A stretch of 64,000 nt of DNA from Thermococcus sp. Bubb.Bath (GCF_012027595.1 NZ_SNUR01000001.1:186001-250000); one strand, 5' to 3'. Counted from the stretch's first letter, positions 1-9,737 are shown. Translations and numbers: made by a program. Notes: generated by a model not told the origin, from the sequence alone.

Positions 1-682
1 ATCCACCACCCCTCCCAAGAACGGCAGACTGGTATGGCCTGAGGGAGAACCCCCTATGTGACAGGTAATTTATCACACTCTCCCGAACCGCACTCCTGTC
101 ATTGAGGTGGTATGAATCCGCGGAAAGCCCCGCGCTATCCAGCCAGTCGGAAACCCTCAGAAGGCCGTTGAAGAGGGTGTACAATGCCCTCAGCTTAATG
201 GGGTCGATGTTATAATCATATTCCAAATCCCCGCCGATGACACTCTCCCTAAGCCCCCACACGAAGTCTGAGGGTTCTGAGATGACTTCCCCATCAACAA
301 CCAAACTTTCTTTCTTCGTCATCTCATTCTGATACAGCCCCTCGTGAAGGTCCGAGTGGTGGGTGAGTATCGAAACCAGGGCTATTGTCCTGTATGGTTC
401 CTCGCAATTCAGAAAGTGGCTGGCTAATTCTAAGCCGAGGTAGGCGTGGGGTGGAGCCCGTTTCAGTTTGCCGTTCAGCTTTGCCTGGAATCTGTCATCG
501 AGCTTCCCGACGTCGTGGAGGAAAGCGTGCATAACCAGGCAGCTATCCAGCCTTTCATCGTGGGGTATCCGCTGAAGAAGCCTTGAGGCCGTTGTCTTCA
601 CCCCATTGGAGTGCTCGTAGAGGCTCCTATCCGGCTTCGCTTTCTTCCTCTTCATGAGTTCTATCAGTTCTTCCCAATCCAT
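1..682 (-). CDS. cas3: Cas3 HD nuclease-helicase, N-terminal part (runs off left edge)
   Basis: The reading frame is open from the ATG at 682 to the left edge (about 227 codons), so only the N-terminal HD part is visible. Residues H24, H56-D57 (in FLHDVGK) and the pair in ILTHHSD near 107 are the metal ligands expected of a Cas3 HD nuclease, which degrades the strand displaced by Cascade. The helicase motifs would lie outside the window. It is the last visible gene of the cas1-cas2-cas4-cas3 run and starts 3 bp after the cas4 stop, so it is probably co-translated. Its HD domain differs clearly from the second cas3 at 26.8-29.0 kb, so the two are not a recent duplication. A stand-alone Cas3'' (HD only) cannot be excluded. 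Confidence 0.88.
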   Translation of the reverse strand, partial: MDWEELIELMKRKKAKPDRSLYEHSNGVKTTASRLLQRIPHDERLDSCLVMHAFLHDVGKLDDRFQAKLNGKLKRAPPHAYLGLELASHFLNCEEPYRTIALVSILTHHSDLHEGLYQNEMTKKESLVVDGEVISEPSDFVWGLRESVIGGDLEYDYNIDPIKLRALYTLFNGLLRVSDWLDSAGLSADSYHLNDRSAVRESVINYLSHRGFSLRPYQSAVLGRGGG

Positions 683-685
683 ATC

Positions 686-1174
686 TTACACCCAGCAAAA
701 ATCCCTGTATGCGCATTTTTTGCAGTATGGTTTCCTCTCAGCTTTTGGAGGGCGCTCAAGGGATATAACTCTTTTGATATCCTTAATAGCCCTCTCCAGG
801 ATGGCAATGTCCTCATCGGAAATAACTACCTCCTCTCGCTTGCCTTCCGCAGGATACGCGATTATGCCCTTCGCATTGGTGCCTGCCTTCTTTAGGAGGT
901 AAAGGTAGTACTTCAGCTGCCACAGGGCGGGCTCTTCCAACTTTGAGCTCTTTTTGACCTCAACGACCTCGACTCCTCCTCGTTTGATGACGACGTCGAG
1001 TTTGGCGTCTCCGAGCATGACCTCCTTCCATTCTCTCTCATAGGATTCGCGGTGGATAACCCTACCAATCAGCATGTCCTCGTTTTCAAAGTCAAACTGG
1101 AGCCCCCTTGAGAAGAACCACAACTCTCTCTTGCACGTGAAGTAGTACTGAATCATAACACCCGTTATCCTCAA
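686..1174 (-). CDS. cas4: Cas4 RecB-like exonuclease, locus 1
   Basis: A 162-residue Cas4. C14 near the N-terminus and C151, C154 and C160 in the C-terminal CKKCAYRDFCW motif can bind an Fe-S cluster. Between them lie the RecB-type nuclease elements: an acidic LDVVIK strand, the EVKK motif and QLKYYLYLL. Cas4 trims prespacers and selects PAM-proximal ends for Cas1-Cas2. The stop codon lies 3 bp before the cas3 start and the start overlaps the end of cas2 by 4 bp, so the genes form one operon read leftwards. The length is normal for the short archaeal Cas4 family. Confidence 0.93.
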   Translation of the reverse strand: MRITGVMIQYYFTCKRELWFFSRGLQFDFENEDMLIGRVIHRESYEREWKEVMLGDAKLDVVIKRGGVEVVEVKKSSKLEEPALWQLKYYLYLLKKAGTNAKGIIAYPAEGKREEVVISDEDIAILERAIKDIKRVISLERPPKAERKPYCKKCAYRDFCWV

Positions 1175-1428
1175 ATTACATCCCCCACCGGACTTTTGTC
1201 CACTCCGATGACATGAAGATTGAACCTGTCGTTCGGAAGCTCGTAAATCAGCACGGAGTCTTCCTCGCCGATGAGGCTCTTGAGTGTCCTTTTTATTTCA
1301 TAAAGCTGTGCTCTGCTGACTTCCCCTTCAAAAACACTGTTCTGGCGCCAGTGGAGGTGGGTTCTTAGGAAGCGGTGCACCTTTGCAACGCGCTTGACAT
1401 CCACATCGTAGACCACGATGACGTACAT
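1171..1428 (-). CDS. cas2: Cas2, locus 1
   Basis: An 85-residue Cas2 beginning MYVIVVYDV, the usual beta-strand with the conserved aspartate (D8), followed by the RVAKVHRFLRTHLHW helix and QNSVFEGEV. Cas2 dimerises and bridges two Cas1 dimers to form the spacer integrase. The ATG at 1428 overlaps the cas1 TGA in an ATGA arrangement; an in-frame GTG at 1437 would add three residues but is less likely. It is clearly paralogous to the second cas2 at 22967-23224. Confidence 0.95.
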   Translation of the reverse strand: MYVIVVYDVDVKRVAKVHRFLRTHLHWRQNSVFEGEVSRAQLYEIKRTLKSLIGEEDSVLIYELPNDRFNLHVIGVDKSPVGDVI

Positions 1429-2381
1429 CACCACCACGCCCGCAGGGATTTGTACTTTCCATCTCCTAAGAAGTGCCTGACAAGGGAGTAGCCCTCAAGC
1501 CGGATTATATAGCGCACCGAGGTCTTCCTCTTGAGCCTTGGATGAAGAACCTTCTTACCCAGCTCCCCGTTCAGCTCGCTCAGGAACGTTTTGAGGCCTT
1601 CTCTGTTGAGCATCACGCCGATGTCCCTTTCAAAGTGCTCCTCCTTTATCTGCCGCCTGTTCACGAGTCTTAGGATAACTCTGAAGACGGTTATGGGCTT
1701 GAAGATGTCTGCTATATCGAGGGCCAGTGAATAGCGCCTCTCGAGGGGCTCGTGGAGAAAACTGACTGCTGGATGGAGATAAGTCTTGCGAATTTCCGAG
1801 AGGGTGACCGTGTACAGGATAGAGTTTCCGAGGCTTATCAGGGCGTTCACCTCGTCCCGCGGAGGTCTACGGTTCCTCTCGCTGAACTCGAAGTGATTCA
1901 GAAGAGTTGCGTATATCCCGTAGAACTCCTTCCAGAGCTGGCTCTCAACTCCCATGAGCTCTGCCGGTGTTGTTCCCCCCACTTCCATTTCCATGATGCT
2001 TGTGTAGTTCGCCCTCTGGGATTTGAGGAAGGCCACCATTGAGGCCTTTATGCCCTCTATGAACTGCCCTGCCACGTAGAGCCTCTTTTGGGGGTCAAGA
2101 TAATGTTCGGCCTGCTTTATAACGACGGTCCCGCTCGTCTGCCCTTCAACCGGCATGTATGAGCCCCTGTAGTAGCCGTACTTGTTGTAAAAGTGCACAG
2201 GCACGTTTTTCTCCGAGAGGAGTTTCATGGCCCCACTGGTTAGACTGACCGGTTTAAAGCAGTGGATTTCGCTGGTCGAGTTTATGGGTATCGCCTTTTT
2301 CTCATTCTCGTTTTCAAGGAAAAGGGTGTTTCCCCTCCTCTCAAGCACCCCCATCTGGGTTATGTATACGGGCCGTTTCAT
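1428..2381 (-). CDS. cas1: Cas1 spacer integrase, locus 1
   Basis: A 317-residue Cas1. The metal ligands appear as E146 (in GVESQLWKEFY), H210 (SFLHEPLERRYS) and D225 (LALDIADIFKP). Cas1 is the integrase that inserts new spacers at the leader end of arrays. It starts 4 bp left of the degenerate terminal repeat of array 1, so it is either read from its own weak promoter or by transcription through array 1. It is the first gene of a tightly overlapping cas1-cas2-cas4-cas3 run. The divergence from the cas1 at 23974-24954 fits independent adaptation modules. Confidence 0.95.
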   Translation of the reverse strand: MKRPVYITQMGVLERRGNTLFLENENEKKAIPINSTSEIHCFKPVSLTSGAMKLLSEKNVPVHFYNKYGYYRGSYMPVEGQTSGTVVIKQAEHYLDPQKRLYVAGQFIEGIKASMVAFLKSQRANYTSIMEMEVGGTTPAELMGVESQLWKEFYGIYATLLNHFEFSERNRRPPRDEVNALISLGNSILYTVTLSEIRKTYLHPAVSFLHEPLERRYSLALDIADIFKPITVFRVILRLVNRRQIKEEHFERDIGVMLNREGLKTFLSELNGELGKKVLHPRLKRKTSVRYIIRLEGYSLVRHFLGDGKYKSLRAWW

Positions 2382-2384
2382 AAC

Positions 2385-4673
2385 ATCACCGCACGACTAC
2401 GTTCTACGGAAACGGGGGGACGTTCCGTCCCCCACTTCCCCCTCGTTCTACGCAATTATGCTCTACGGAGACTCGGCAAAAGTGAACCGGTACTTTATGG
2501 TGTACACCTTTCCACACAACTATGTTCTACGGAAACGTGGGGACAGAAACGAACACAAGAGGAATTTCAGGAGTTTTCTTTCCACACAACAATGTTCTAC
2601 GGAAACCATCGCCGCGGCTTTAGCTTTCCCCGGAATGCCCTCTTTCCACACAATTATGTTCTACGGAAACCCGACTTCGCGGTTGGCGAGGTCGTTGATA
2701 CCATTCCCTTTCCACACAATTATGTTCTACGGAAACACGCTGGCAGGGGCCTACTTCGGAGCGTGACCCCATCTTTCCACACAATTATGTTCTACGGAAA
2801 CGCTTCCGCTTCGTCAGCACCCACATTGCGTTATGCTCTTTCCACACAATTATGTTCTACGGAAACAGACTTCTATGGACGCTGGAGTTAGTGAACCAAG
2901 GTTGCTTTCCACACAATTATGTTCTACGGAAACAGCTTTATGTGTATCTCGGCGGGGGCTTCTTGCCCCGCCTTTCCACACAATTATGTTCTACGGAAAC
3001 TCGTTACGGGATAGGGAAGAACAAGCAACGGAACCCCACTTTCCACACAATTATGTTCTACGGAAACGGGGAGAAGAAGGGAGGCACCGACTCGCTCATA
3101 ACCGCGTTGACTTTCCACACAATTATGTTCTACGGAAACGTGGATCAATGATGACCTGCTCCCACAGGGACTGTCTTTCCACACAATTATGTTCTACGGA
3201 AACGGGCAGACAGTGACAATAACAATTTACCACCCTGTGCCCGCTTTCCACACAATTATGTTCTACGGAAACTGCTACCGCGGCATTGATGAACCGGGAA
3301 ACAAACCCGTCTTTCCACACAATTATGTTCTACGGAAACTTTGATGAGCAGGAAGTTACCGACGTGGCGGCGGCATCTTTCCACACAATTATGTTCTACG
3401 GAAACGGGTCTTTTTTTACACTCAGGTACTCTTTGGTAGTGTCTTTCCACACAATTATGTTCTACGGAAACCTGGGACAGTACGAACAAGCAGGCGAAAA
3501 TCTGGACTTTCCACACAATTATGTTCTACGGAAACATCCTCTGCAACAACCGGCCAGCTTGACGCCGCCTTCTCCTTTCCACACAATTATGTTCTACGGA
3601 AACTTGGCCATCGCTTGCGAGTTCGTCTTCACGATAGCCACTTTCCACACAATTATGTTCTACGGAAACTGTAAAGGATAAGACCCTCCCTCTCGAAGAT
3701 GTCCTCTTTCCACACAATTATGTTCTACGGAAACCCATTAATAGGTTGGATTTTCGTGGCAAAATGCTTATTTGCTTTCCACACAATTATGTTCTACGGA
3801 AACGAAGAGGCCTCTCCTACTCCGAGGGCCTCCATAAGAACTTTCCACACAATTATGTTCTACGGAAACCATTATTTTGGAACTTTCCCCGGTTATTCCA
3901 CGCCGCCTTTCCACACAATTATGTTCTACGGAAACATTACATTACACCCCCTTTGGGTTTTTCACAAGGGGCTTTCCACACAATTATGTTCTACGGAAAC
4001 GTGATAGAGTGCAAACATCGTGATTAGGGCGTTTGAGTTGCTTTCCACACAATTATGTTCTACGGAAACCCACTTTCACCACCTTCTCCTGATTGCTGAA
4101 ATCGTCTTTCCACACAATTATGTTCTACGGAAACTCTTATAATTGCAAAATCTTTCCCAAAACCGGAGGTGGTCCTTTCCACACAATTATGTTCTACGGA
4201 AACGAGTGGGTAAGGAAGAATTTTGGTTTGGAAATTATAGAGTCTTTCCACACAATTATGTTCTACGGAAACCCGTAGAACGAGCAAAGCCCCAGTGTTC
4301 AGAAACTACTTTCCACACAATTATGTTCTACGGAAACATTACCCCCAATGCAAAAAATAGCCATAGCAAAGAGCCACTTTCCACACAATTATGTTCTACG
4401 GAAACTGTCCCCGTGCTGGATGCTATCTCGCCACGCCCAGTCCAGCGCTTTCCACACAATTATGTTCTACGGAAACCTCGAAACGGCGAAGGGTGAAGTG
4501 GCCCTCGGTTACGTCTTTCCACACAATTATGTTCTACGGAAACTTATGTCCAAGTCAGTCTCCCCCGTCGAACCCGTTTCTTTCCACACAATTATGTTCT
4601 ACGGAAACGAGCGTGGAAAGTCTTTGAAGCGTGCACGTAGCCGTCTTTCCACACAATTATGTTCTACGGAAAC
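2385..4673 (-). CRISPR. CRISPR array 1: 35 repeats, 29-bp unit
   Basis: On the plus strand the 29-bp repeat begins CTTTCCACACAATTATG and ends TTCTACGGAAAC; in crRNA orientation it begins GTTTCCGTAG and ends GTGTGGAAAG. I count 35 copies with 34 spacers of mostly 36-39 bp, the last copy at 4645-4673. The copies at 2385 (about 21/29 matches) and 2444 (about 24/29) are degenerate, and those at 2508 and 2578 carry one or two changes, which marks the left side as the old trailer end. The leader is therefore at the right and transcription runs leftwards. All short ORFs across this region are repeat artefacts. Confidence 0.98.
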
Positions 4674-4815
4674 CCTCACTTTTTTTCCTTTGATTTATGA
4701 ATAGAATACTGTTTAGGCTCCTATTTAAGGATTTCTATGAAAACCTGTGTCACTGCGCATTATTTATAAACCCGACACAAAAATGGAGAACCGGCAAAAA
4801 GGCCTGAAATTGTTA
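4674..4815 (-). promoter_or_regulatory. Leader and promoter of array 1
   Basis: AT-rich leader next to the intact end of array 1. Read leftwards it has two TATA-like boxes: TTTATAAATA at about 4762-4771 and CTTAAATAG preceded by GAAAT nearer the array (about 4725-4733). Both are conserved in the leader of array 2, together with blocks reading ATGAAAACCTGT, CACTGC and CACAAAAAT on the plus strand. Conservation next to a nearly identical repeat indicates that the two leaders derive from one ancestor and probably recruit the same Cas1-Cas2. Confidence 0.8.
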
Positions 4816-5132
4816 TTACAGGTTTTAAATCATCAAAGGGGAATCCTCCAGCAATCGAAGAGGACTTTAGCGATTTTACGCATGATCCGGCACTTAAAAA
4901 CAAAATCCACGATTAATTCGAGCCTCTTAACTATTCAAACTCAAAGAACTTTGTCCCAGTGGCGTGTTTAGAGCTTCTTAGATTTTCTTTGCAAAATGTG
5001 TCTATTTGTCTGATCCTTACCACAAGGTGATAAACAGAAAACAAAAACTCTTCTAACAGGTTGAATGTCGCTTTATAGATTCTAAATCAATTGAAATTCA
5101 TAAATAAAGGTGAATGAGAGAAAAATAGAGCT
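4816..5132. other. AT-rich intergenic region between leader 1 and cas5
   Basis: No convincing gene: the only ORF (4747-4971) is a low-complexity frame that overlaps the leader. A short stretch at 4986-5002 (TCTTTGCAAAATGTGTC) recurs in inverted orientation at 10063-10080 beyond the leader of array 2, with one extra base. The cas6-cas8-cas7-cas5 transcript ends here, so a terminator is expected. Confidence 0.5.
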
Positions 5133-5816
5133 TTAAAACACAAAAACCGGCTCTCCATCGAAGAGTAGCACGTTCACCGGATTGGCCAGCTCCACAAAGC
5201 CCCCTGCAAAGGCCACGACTTTCCTGTAAATCGCTCTCCTACTCTTCCCCTTGTATACAAAGTTCACAGGCATCCTGTATTCCCTTGGAAAGAGGTTGTT
5301 CTTTCTCATCAGGATGAACCGGGCACCTTTCTCGTACGCTTCGCCTGGGATGACGCTCCTGAGCGTGGATTCTTCTGTCTCTTCGACGTCAACCATGCGG
5401 AAGTAGTTCCTTCGCGCTGGATAGACCACACTTTCGCTGTCCCCCAGATAGGGGGTGAAGACCGGGTCTAAGAGGGCGTCGTGGGCTTTCTCTATCGCCC
5501 CCTCGTCCCCAGCGAAGAACATCCTGTACATTGGCATGTGGAACAGGGTCTTTGTTATCGGATACAGTGGGGAGTTCGCGCTCTTGAATATTGCGGCCTT
5601 TTCCTCGACCCTTGAGCCTGGATTCTCAATGATAACACCGTAACGGAGCTCTTTGAGCAGCTTCTTGAATCCCTCTTCCGGGAGGCCCATCGCGCCTGCT
5701 AACATTCCTATCGCCGTCGTCCTTGGCGGGAAGGGATAGCTGTCGAGGAGGAGGGAGTTGTAAGGCACCCTGAAATGGGCCTGCAGGGGTCTGACCTCAA
5801 CTACGAGGCCCAGCAC
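5133..5816 (-). CDS. cas5: Cas5, Cascade subunit, locus 1
   Basis: About 227 residues. The N-terminus (LVVEVRPLQAHFRVPYN, then SYPFPPRTTAIGMLAGAMGLP) is the standard Cas5 RAMP fold with the glycine-bearing loop after the PP motif. In type I complexes Cas5 caps the 5' handle of the crRNA and contacts Cas8. I prefer the GTG at 5816, which follows the cas7 TGA by one base and has GGTGAG a few bases upstream; a TTG at 5834 and a GTG at 5825 in the same frame are alternatives. It is the last gene of the cas6-cas8-cas7-cas5 operon. Confidence 0.9.
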   Translation of the reverse strand: MLGLVVEVRPLQAHFRVPYNSLLLDSYPFPPRTTAIGMLAGAMGLPEEGFKKLLKELRYGVIIENPGSRVEEKAAIFKSANSPLYPITKTLFHMPMYRMFFAGDEGAIEKAHDALLDPVFTPYLGDSESVVYPARRNYFRMVDVEETEESTLRSVIPGEAYEKGARFILMRKNNLFPREYRMPVNFVYKGKSRRAIYRKVVAFAGGFVELANPVNVLLFDGEPVFVF

Positions 5817-5817
5817 G

Positions 5818-6801
5818 TCACTCACCGAGCTCAAGCTTTTCTATCCTTTCTCTCAGCTCTCTCATGCCGAGTACTTCGACCTTCCCGGAGCCCTCAAAGG
5901 TCTTTCTGAGCTCCTCCACGTTGGCGAAGCGGTTCTCGAAGAGGCCGATGTAGAGTTTTTCTATGTTGCTCTCAAACGTCTCGACGGTCTCTTTAAGGAG
6001 GTCAACGTCGAGGAAGAGCTTTCTATCAACGTAGCCGGGCTTCACACAGAGGGCGTCTCCGATGACGGGTATCTTGTGCTTCAGCAGGGCGACGACCATC
6101 ACCTCAGGATAGACCTTCGTGAAGAAGTTGCTCAGCTTTGCGCCGCCATAGTACTGCATTATCGCCTTAAGCAGGGCTTTCAGGCGCTTCTCTCTTTCTC
6201 CCTTCGGGAGGACGTAGAGGGTGACCTCATTTCCAGTGGCGTCCTTCTCCTTCCTCTCCTCAAGCCCCTGGAGCTTCGGAACCTCAAGGCCCTCCTTGAA
6301 AACGCCGAGCCTGTCTACCTCTATGAAGAAGTTGCCCCTCATGACGTTGGTTGTTATCTCCGTCTCGTAGATGTTGTGGTTGTCTCCGCTCGGGTCGTAG
6401 CGGACTCCAAAGTCTCTGTCCTCTTGGTATGGGAAGAGCGATATCATGCCGTTCGTCCTGACGACGGCCGTCCTCCTCAAGGTCGCGTTCTTTCCGTCGA
6501 CCTTCTTGGCTATCATGTAACCGAAGAGGTCGTCATCTATGTAGTTGTGAGGCTCACCGAGTGAAACTATGACCTTCTGGCCACCCTCGCTCTTGGGAAC
6601 GACCTGGCTGAGCTTCCAGCCGAGCTCCTTGAGGAGCATCCTCAGGTGGTATTTGGTGCTCTGACCGCTCACGCGGACGTACTCCCTTCCATCCACGGGA
6701 TCACGGACCTTTTTGAGGACAGATATAACTCCTTCAGTCCCGTTTGAGTTCAGGTTTGCCCCTTCAACTTTTGTGAGGGTAACAACCTCAATAGCCTTCA
6801 T
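5818..6801 (-). CDS. cas7: Cas7 (Cst2/DevR family) Cascade backbone, locus 1
   Basis: A 327-residue Cas7 of the Cst2/DevR group. It begins with a VVTLTKVEGANLNSNGTEG strand-loop, followed by YVRVSGQSTKYHLR and the thumb-like DDDLFGYMIAKK segment. Cas7 polymerises along the crRNA spacer and forms the backbone of the surveillance complex. The start codon overlaps the cas8 stop (ATGA), which shows translational coupling. Both this protein and its counterpart at 29651-30727 keep the D-D-[DL/I]-FGYM motif, but are otherwise dissimilar. Confidence 0.92.
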   Translation of the reverse strand: MKAIEVVTLTKVEGANLNSNGTEGVISVLKKVRDPVDGREYVRVSGQSTKYHLRMLLKELGWKLSQVVPKSEGGQKVIVSLGEPHNYIDDDLFGYMIAKKVDGKNATLRRTAVVRTNGMISLFPYQEDRDFGVRYDPSGDNHNIYETEITTNVMRGNFFIEVDRLGVFKEGLEVPKLQGLEERKEKDATGNEVTLYVLPKGEREKRLKALLKAIMQYYGGAKLSNFFTKVYPEVMVVALLKHKIPVIGDALCVKPGYVDRKLFLDVDLLKETVETFESNIEKLYIGLFENRFANVEELRKTFEGSGKVEVLGMRELRERIEKLELGE

Positions 6802-8150
6802 TCAGATCCCTCCTTTGGGTTCTTGTCAATGTTATCCTTCTTTCCCTGCCCGTAAAGGGCATTGAGCATACCGTTAAGGAGTATGGCCTTCAAGACCTTC
6901 CATTCGCCCTGGTTCTCGTACACTGGCCTCAGGTCAAAGTTTTCTTCCAGTTTGCCCTGAAGCTCGACCAGCTTGTTCAGGAACTCCTCAAAGCCCCTGG
7001 CTCTAAAGAGCTCCCACTGGTAGCGCTCGAGGTTCGTTCCCTTCATCTTCATTCCAAGACTGTAGCCGAGTCCGTTCACCTGCTCAAACGTTTTAATGTC
7101 CACAACACCACCTCCAAATACATTCAGATATGAGTGTGCCCATGTGTAGTAATAGGGCGGGAGGGTCAGCTTGCGCTTGAGCCGCTCCATAAATATCGTG
7201 TTCAAAAGAACGAAATCAAACTTCCCTTCGAGCAGTTTCCTCACGAACTCCTCGCGCTCAAGGTAGTTCTTGGAGCGGTCCTTTCCGCGCGGGATTTCAA
7301 GGTTCTCGTAGAAGGTGACAACCGCGGAGTCCCAGGCGTCAAGGTGTCTCTTTCCCCAGTTCATCTCCTTTCCTGCATTCTGAACCCTGTCTATGAAGCC
7401 GATGAGCTTTTCGAGGGTCGTTCCCTCTATCACGTGCTCCCGGTAGAACTGTCCGGCGCCGTATACCAAGTACGTTCTAACTGTTCGTCCAGTCTCCAGA
7501 GTTTTCTTCAGCATCCTTCTCCGCTTCAGGAACTTGACGAATTCGTGAAGGACTGAGAAAAATGCCTCGTTTGGATGGTATCTGCTGAGGGTAAGAGAAG
7601 TTCTGATTGAGTACTGCCTCTTTCCCTTTTTCTCCTGGGAGACGACTTGAAAATGCTCCCTCCAAAAGCCCTCTTTAAACGTCCGTTTGAACCGCGCTAA
7701 ATCCCTCTCTGGAGCATCGAAGAAGAACTTAAGCATTCCCTCCCCCGTTGGAACCGTGTAAAGGTAAGCCATGGCCGCATACAGCTTGAAGGCGTGCTCT
7801 GAACACAGGCTCAGCCTGTTGCTTTCATCAACGATGGAGTCTATCTTCCGCTCGAATGGAAATATGAAAGCTCTGTTGGGAACTACCTCCGTTTTCTTCC
7901 CGCAGATGGAGCACGTGCCTTTTTTGCCACTTGTTAGCCCCGAGAGAATGTCCTTGGTCTTTCCAGATAATTCAAACCCAAATCTCCTTAGGATGGCTAT
8001 CGCTTCTGCATCGGACTCCACGGAGACGTAGCCATTGGTCATCTCGCTGATAGGCTTTAGATATGCCCTGGAGATTGCCTCGGGTGTAACCGTAGCCATA
8101 CCGATCTCCTTCAAAAACAGCTCCCCGTTTTTGAGATAGGCATCAAGCAC
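6798..8150 (-). CDS. cas8: Cas8 (Cst1-type, zinc-binding) large subunit, locus 1
   Basis: A 450-residue large subunit. C80, C83, C116 and H119 (CSICG ... LCSEH) form a probable zinc site, the signature of the CXXC-containing Cst1/Cas8 family of the I-B/Tneap (I-G) subtype. In Cascade this subunit recognises the PAM and stabilises the R-loop. The GTG start at 8150 overlaps the cas6 end by 8 bp, and its stop overlaps the cas7 start. The sequence is highly diverged, as usual for Cas8, so the family call rests on the zinc motif, the length and the cas6-cas8-cas7-cas5 order. Confidence 0.87.
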   Translation of the reverse strand: MLDAYLKNGELFLKEIGMATVTPEAISRAYLKPISEMTNGYVSVESDAEAIAILRRFGFELSGKTKDILSGLTSGKKGTCSICGKKTEVVPNRAFIFPFERKIDSIVDESNRLSLCSEHAFKLYAAMAYLYTVPTGEGMLKFFFDAPERDLARFKRTFKEGFWREHFQVVSQEKKGKRQYSIRTSLTLSRYHPNEAFFSVLHEFVKFLKRRRMLKKTLETGRTVRTYLVYGAGQFYREHVIEGTTLEKLIGFIDRVQNAGKEMNWGKRHLDAWDSAVVTFYENLEIPRGKDRSKNYLEREEFVRKLLEGKFDFVLLNTIFMERLKRKLTLPPYYYTWAHSYLNVFGGGVVDIKTFEQVNGLGYSLGMKMKGTNLERYQWELFRARGFEEFLNKLVELQGKLEENFDLRPVYENQGEWKVLKAILLNGMLNALYGQGKKDNIDKNPKEGSE

Positions 8151-8868
8151 GTCCTTCCCCCCTTATGGGATTGAGGAATCCGAATCCCAGGCTGTTCTTC
8201 TCCCCCAACCCAGCCTCCATAATGAATCTGTAAAACTTTCTTTCTTGAGGTTCTATCCTCTCTTTCTCCAGAAGCTCCCAGTTGGAGCCTATGACTGGAA
8301 ACGGGACTCCGTTCTTCACGACCTTTACGTAGACGTCAAGTTTGTTGTTATTGCGCACCTTCGGGATGAGCCTATCGAAGAGAGGCCCCTCAAGAATGAA
8401 ATCATCATTGTAGAACGCATTGTACTTCCGTTCTGCATTGTCTTTGAGTCTCTCAAGGAAGAACCAAAGGTCTCTGTGGGCATGGAGCTTGAAGTACTCG
8501 TCCTCTTCGGAGTTCCTGTAGATTACAATTGGCGAACCCGTCTGGAACCTGTTTCGGAGTGGGAGCTTGAACTTTTTGATCTCCACTACCCTGTACTCGT
8601 CATTTCCTATGTAGACACTTTCCCTTTCCTTAACCGCAGACTGAAGGGCTCGAATAAAACCCGAATCCGGCGAAGAAACCAAAAACGTCGCCTTCCCTTC
8701 TCTGTCCACAAAGAAGTCTGAGAACGTGAAAAACTTGAACTTGGGCTGATCGTGTCTCTGCCCGTACTCGGTTCCCTTCAGCATGTGGTAAATAAAGCCC
8801 TGAACTGCGTGCTTGTTTGGGCGGGAAAATTTGCCATTTTGGGGTATTAATGACAATTTTAGTCGCAT
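8143..8868 (-). CDS. cas6: Cas6 crRNA-processing endoribonuclease, locus 1
   Basis: A 241-residue Cas6. The C-terminal glycine-rich loop GLGEKNSLGFGFL is the RAMP signature of Cas6, and the N-terminus carries QGFIYHMLKG, which resembles the archaeal Cas6 region with a possible catalytic histidine. It should cleave transcripts of arrays 1 and 2 to leave an 8-nt 5' handle ending GGAAAG. ATG at 8868 is preferred over the GTG at 8877 because GGTGA sits a few bases before it. It is the first gene of the effector operon, downstream of a clear TATA box. Confidence 0.92.
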   Translation of the reverse strand: MRLKLSLIPQNGKFSRPNKHAVQGFIYHMLKGTEYGQRHDQPKFKFFTFSDFFVDREGKATFLVSSPDSGFIRALQSAVKERESVYIGNDEYRVVEIKKFKLPLRNRFQTGSPIVIYRNSEEDEYFKLHAHRDLWFFLERLKDNAERKYNAFYNDDFILEGPLFDRLIPKVRNNNKLDVYVKVVKNGVPFPVIGSNWELLEKERIEPQERKFYRFIMEAGLGEKNSLGFGFLNPIRGEGRA

Positions 8869-8916
8869 AATTTTCACCGGACAGCACGAACTGCCAGATA
8901 TGTGTTTGACTGTTAA

Positions 8917-8930
8917 AGTTTATAAACCTT
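8917..8930 (-). promoter_or_regulatory. Promoter of the cas6-cas8-cas7-cas5 operon
   Basis: Read leftwards, GGTTTATAAACTTT is a good archaeal TATA element about 50 bp before the cas6 ATG. It lies between the trailer end of array 2 and cas6, so the effector genes have their own promoter and do not depend on read-through from the array. Confidence 0.65.
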
Positions 8931-8971
8931 ACTAATATCTTTTGGAATTCCTAAGGCAGAACGTCGCGTTG

Positions 8972-9737
8972 CTTTCGATACAGAAGTGTCCTACGGAAAC
9001 GTGGGTGTTCGCCGGGACCGAGGTCCCGACATAATGACCTCTTTCCACACAATTATGTCCTACAGAAACAAAAGGTGTGGGAGATTGCAGAAGGCAACGA
9101 TGAGCTCTTTCCACACAATTATGTCCTACGGAAACAAACCCCTAGGTTCCCACGGGGGCTCTCATAGATACTGCTTTCCACACAATTATGTCCTACGGAA
9201 ACTCTTAGCTCTGGCAACATCGGAATAGTCCACGACGACAGCTTTCCACACAATTATGTCCTACGGAAACAATCCGCTTGCATGTCCTCCACGTCTATCG
9301 ATTGCCCCTTTCCACACAATTATGTCCTACGGAAACACGATAGAAGATTGAGGTGGTGAAGAATGGCGAACCAATGGATCTTTCCACACAATTATGTCCT
9401 ACGGAAACGCTATTAGGTGCTGTTTTTTGTGTCGGGTTCCCGCTCTTTCCACACAATTATGTCCTACGGAAACGGAAGTTGGGATTTCAGCTACGTCTCA
9501 GGAAAGGAGCAACTTTCCACACAATTATGTCCTACGGAAACAAGAAACTAAAAACACTCCCGGACGTCCATGAATACATCTTTCCACACAATTATGTCCT
9601 ACGGAAACTTTTCTTAGCTTTTTGATTATTCCCGCTATTGTGGCTTTCCACACAATTATGTCCTACGGAAACAGTTATTCAGTCTGAACACTCCCAGAAA
9701 GCCAGGTTCTTTCCACACAATTATGTCCTACGGAAAC
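8972..9737 (-). CRISPR. CRISPR array 2: 12 repeats, 29-bp unit
   Basis: Twelve copies and 11 spacers. The unit is the array 1 repeat with a single substitution (plus strand ATGTCCTAC instead of ATGTTCTAC). The copy at 8972-9000 is degenerate and the copy at 9041 carries one further change, so the trailer lies at the left and the leader at the right, as in array 1. The single-base difference is fixed in all intact copies, so the array expanded after the substitution arose. Confidence 0.98.

Noticed and set aside
2227-4704. Many ORFs with repeated HTIMFYGN, PHNYVLRK or SVEHNCVE motifs
   Set aside because: They are translations of CRISPR repeats in different frames, not proteins.
4747-4971. 74-codon ORF right of array 1
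   Set aside because: Overlaps the conserved leader, low complexity, no ribosome binding site.
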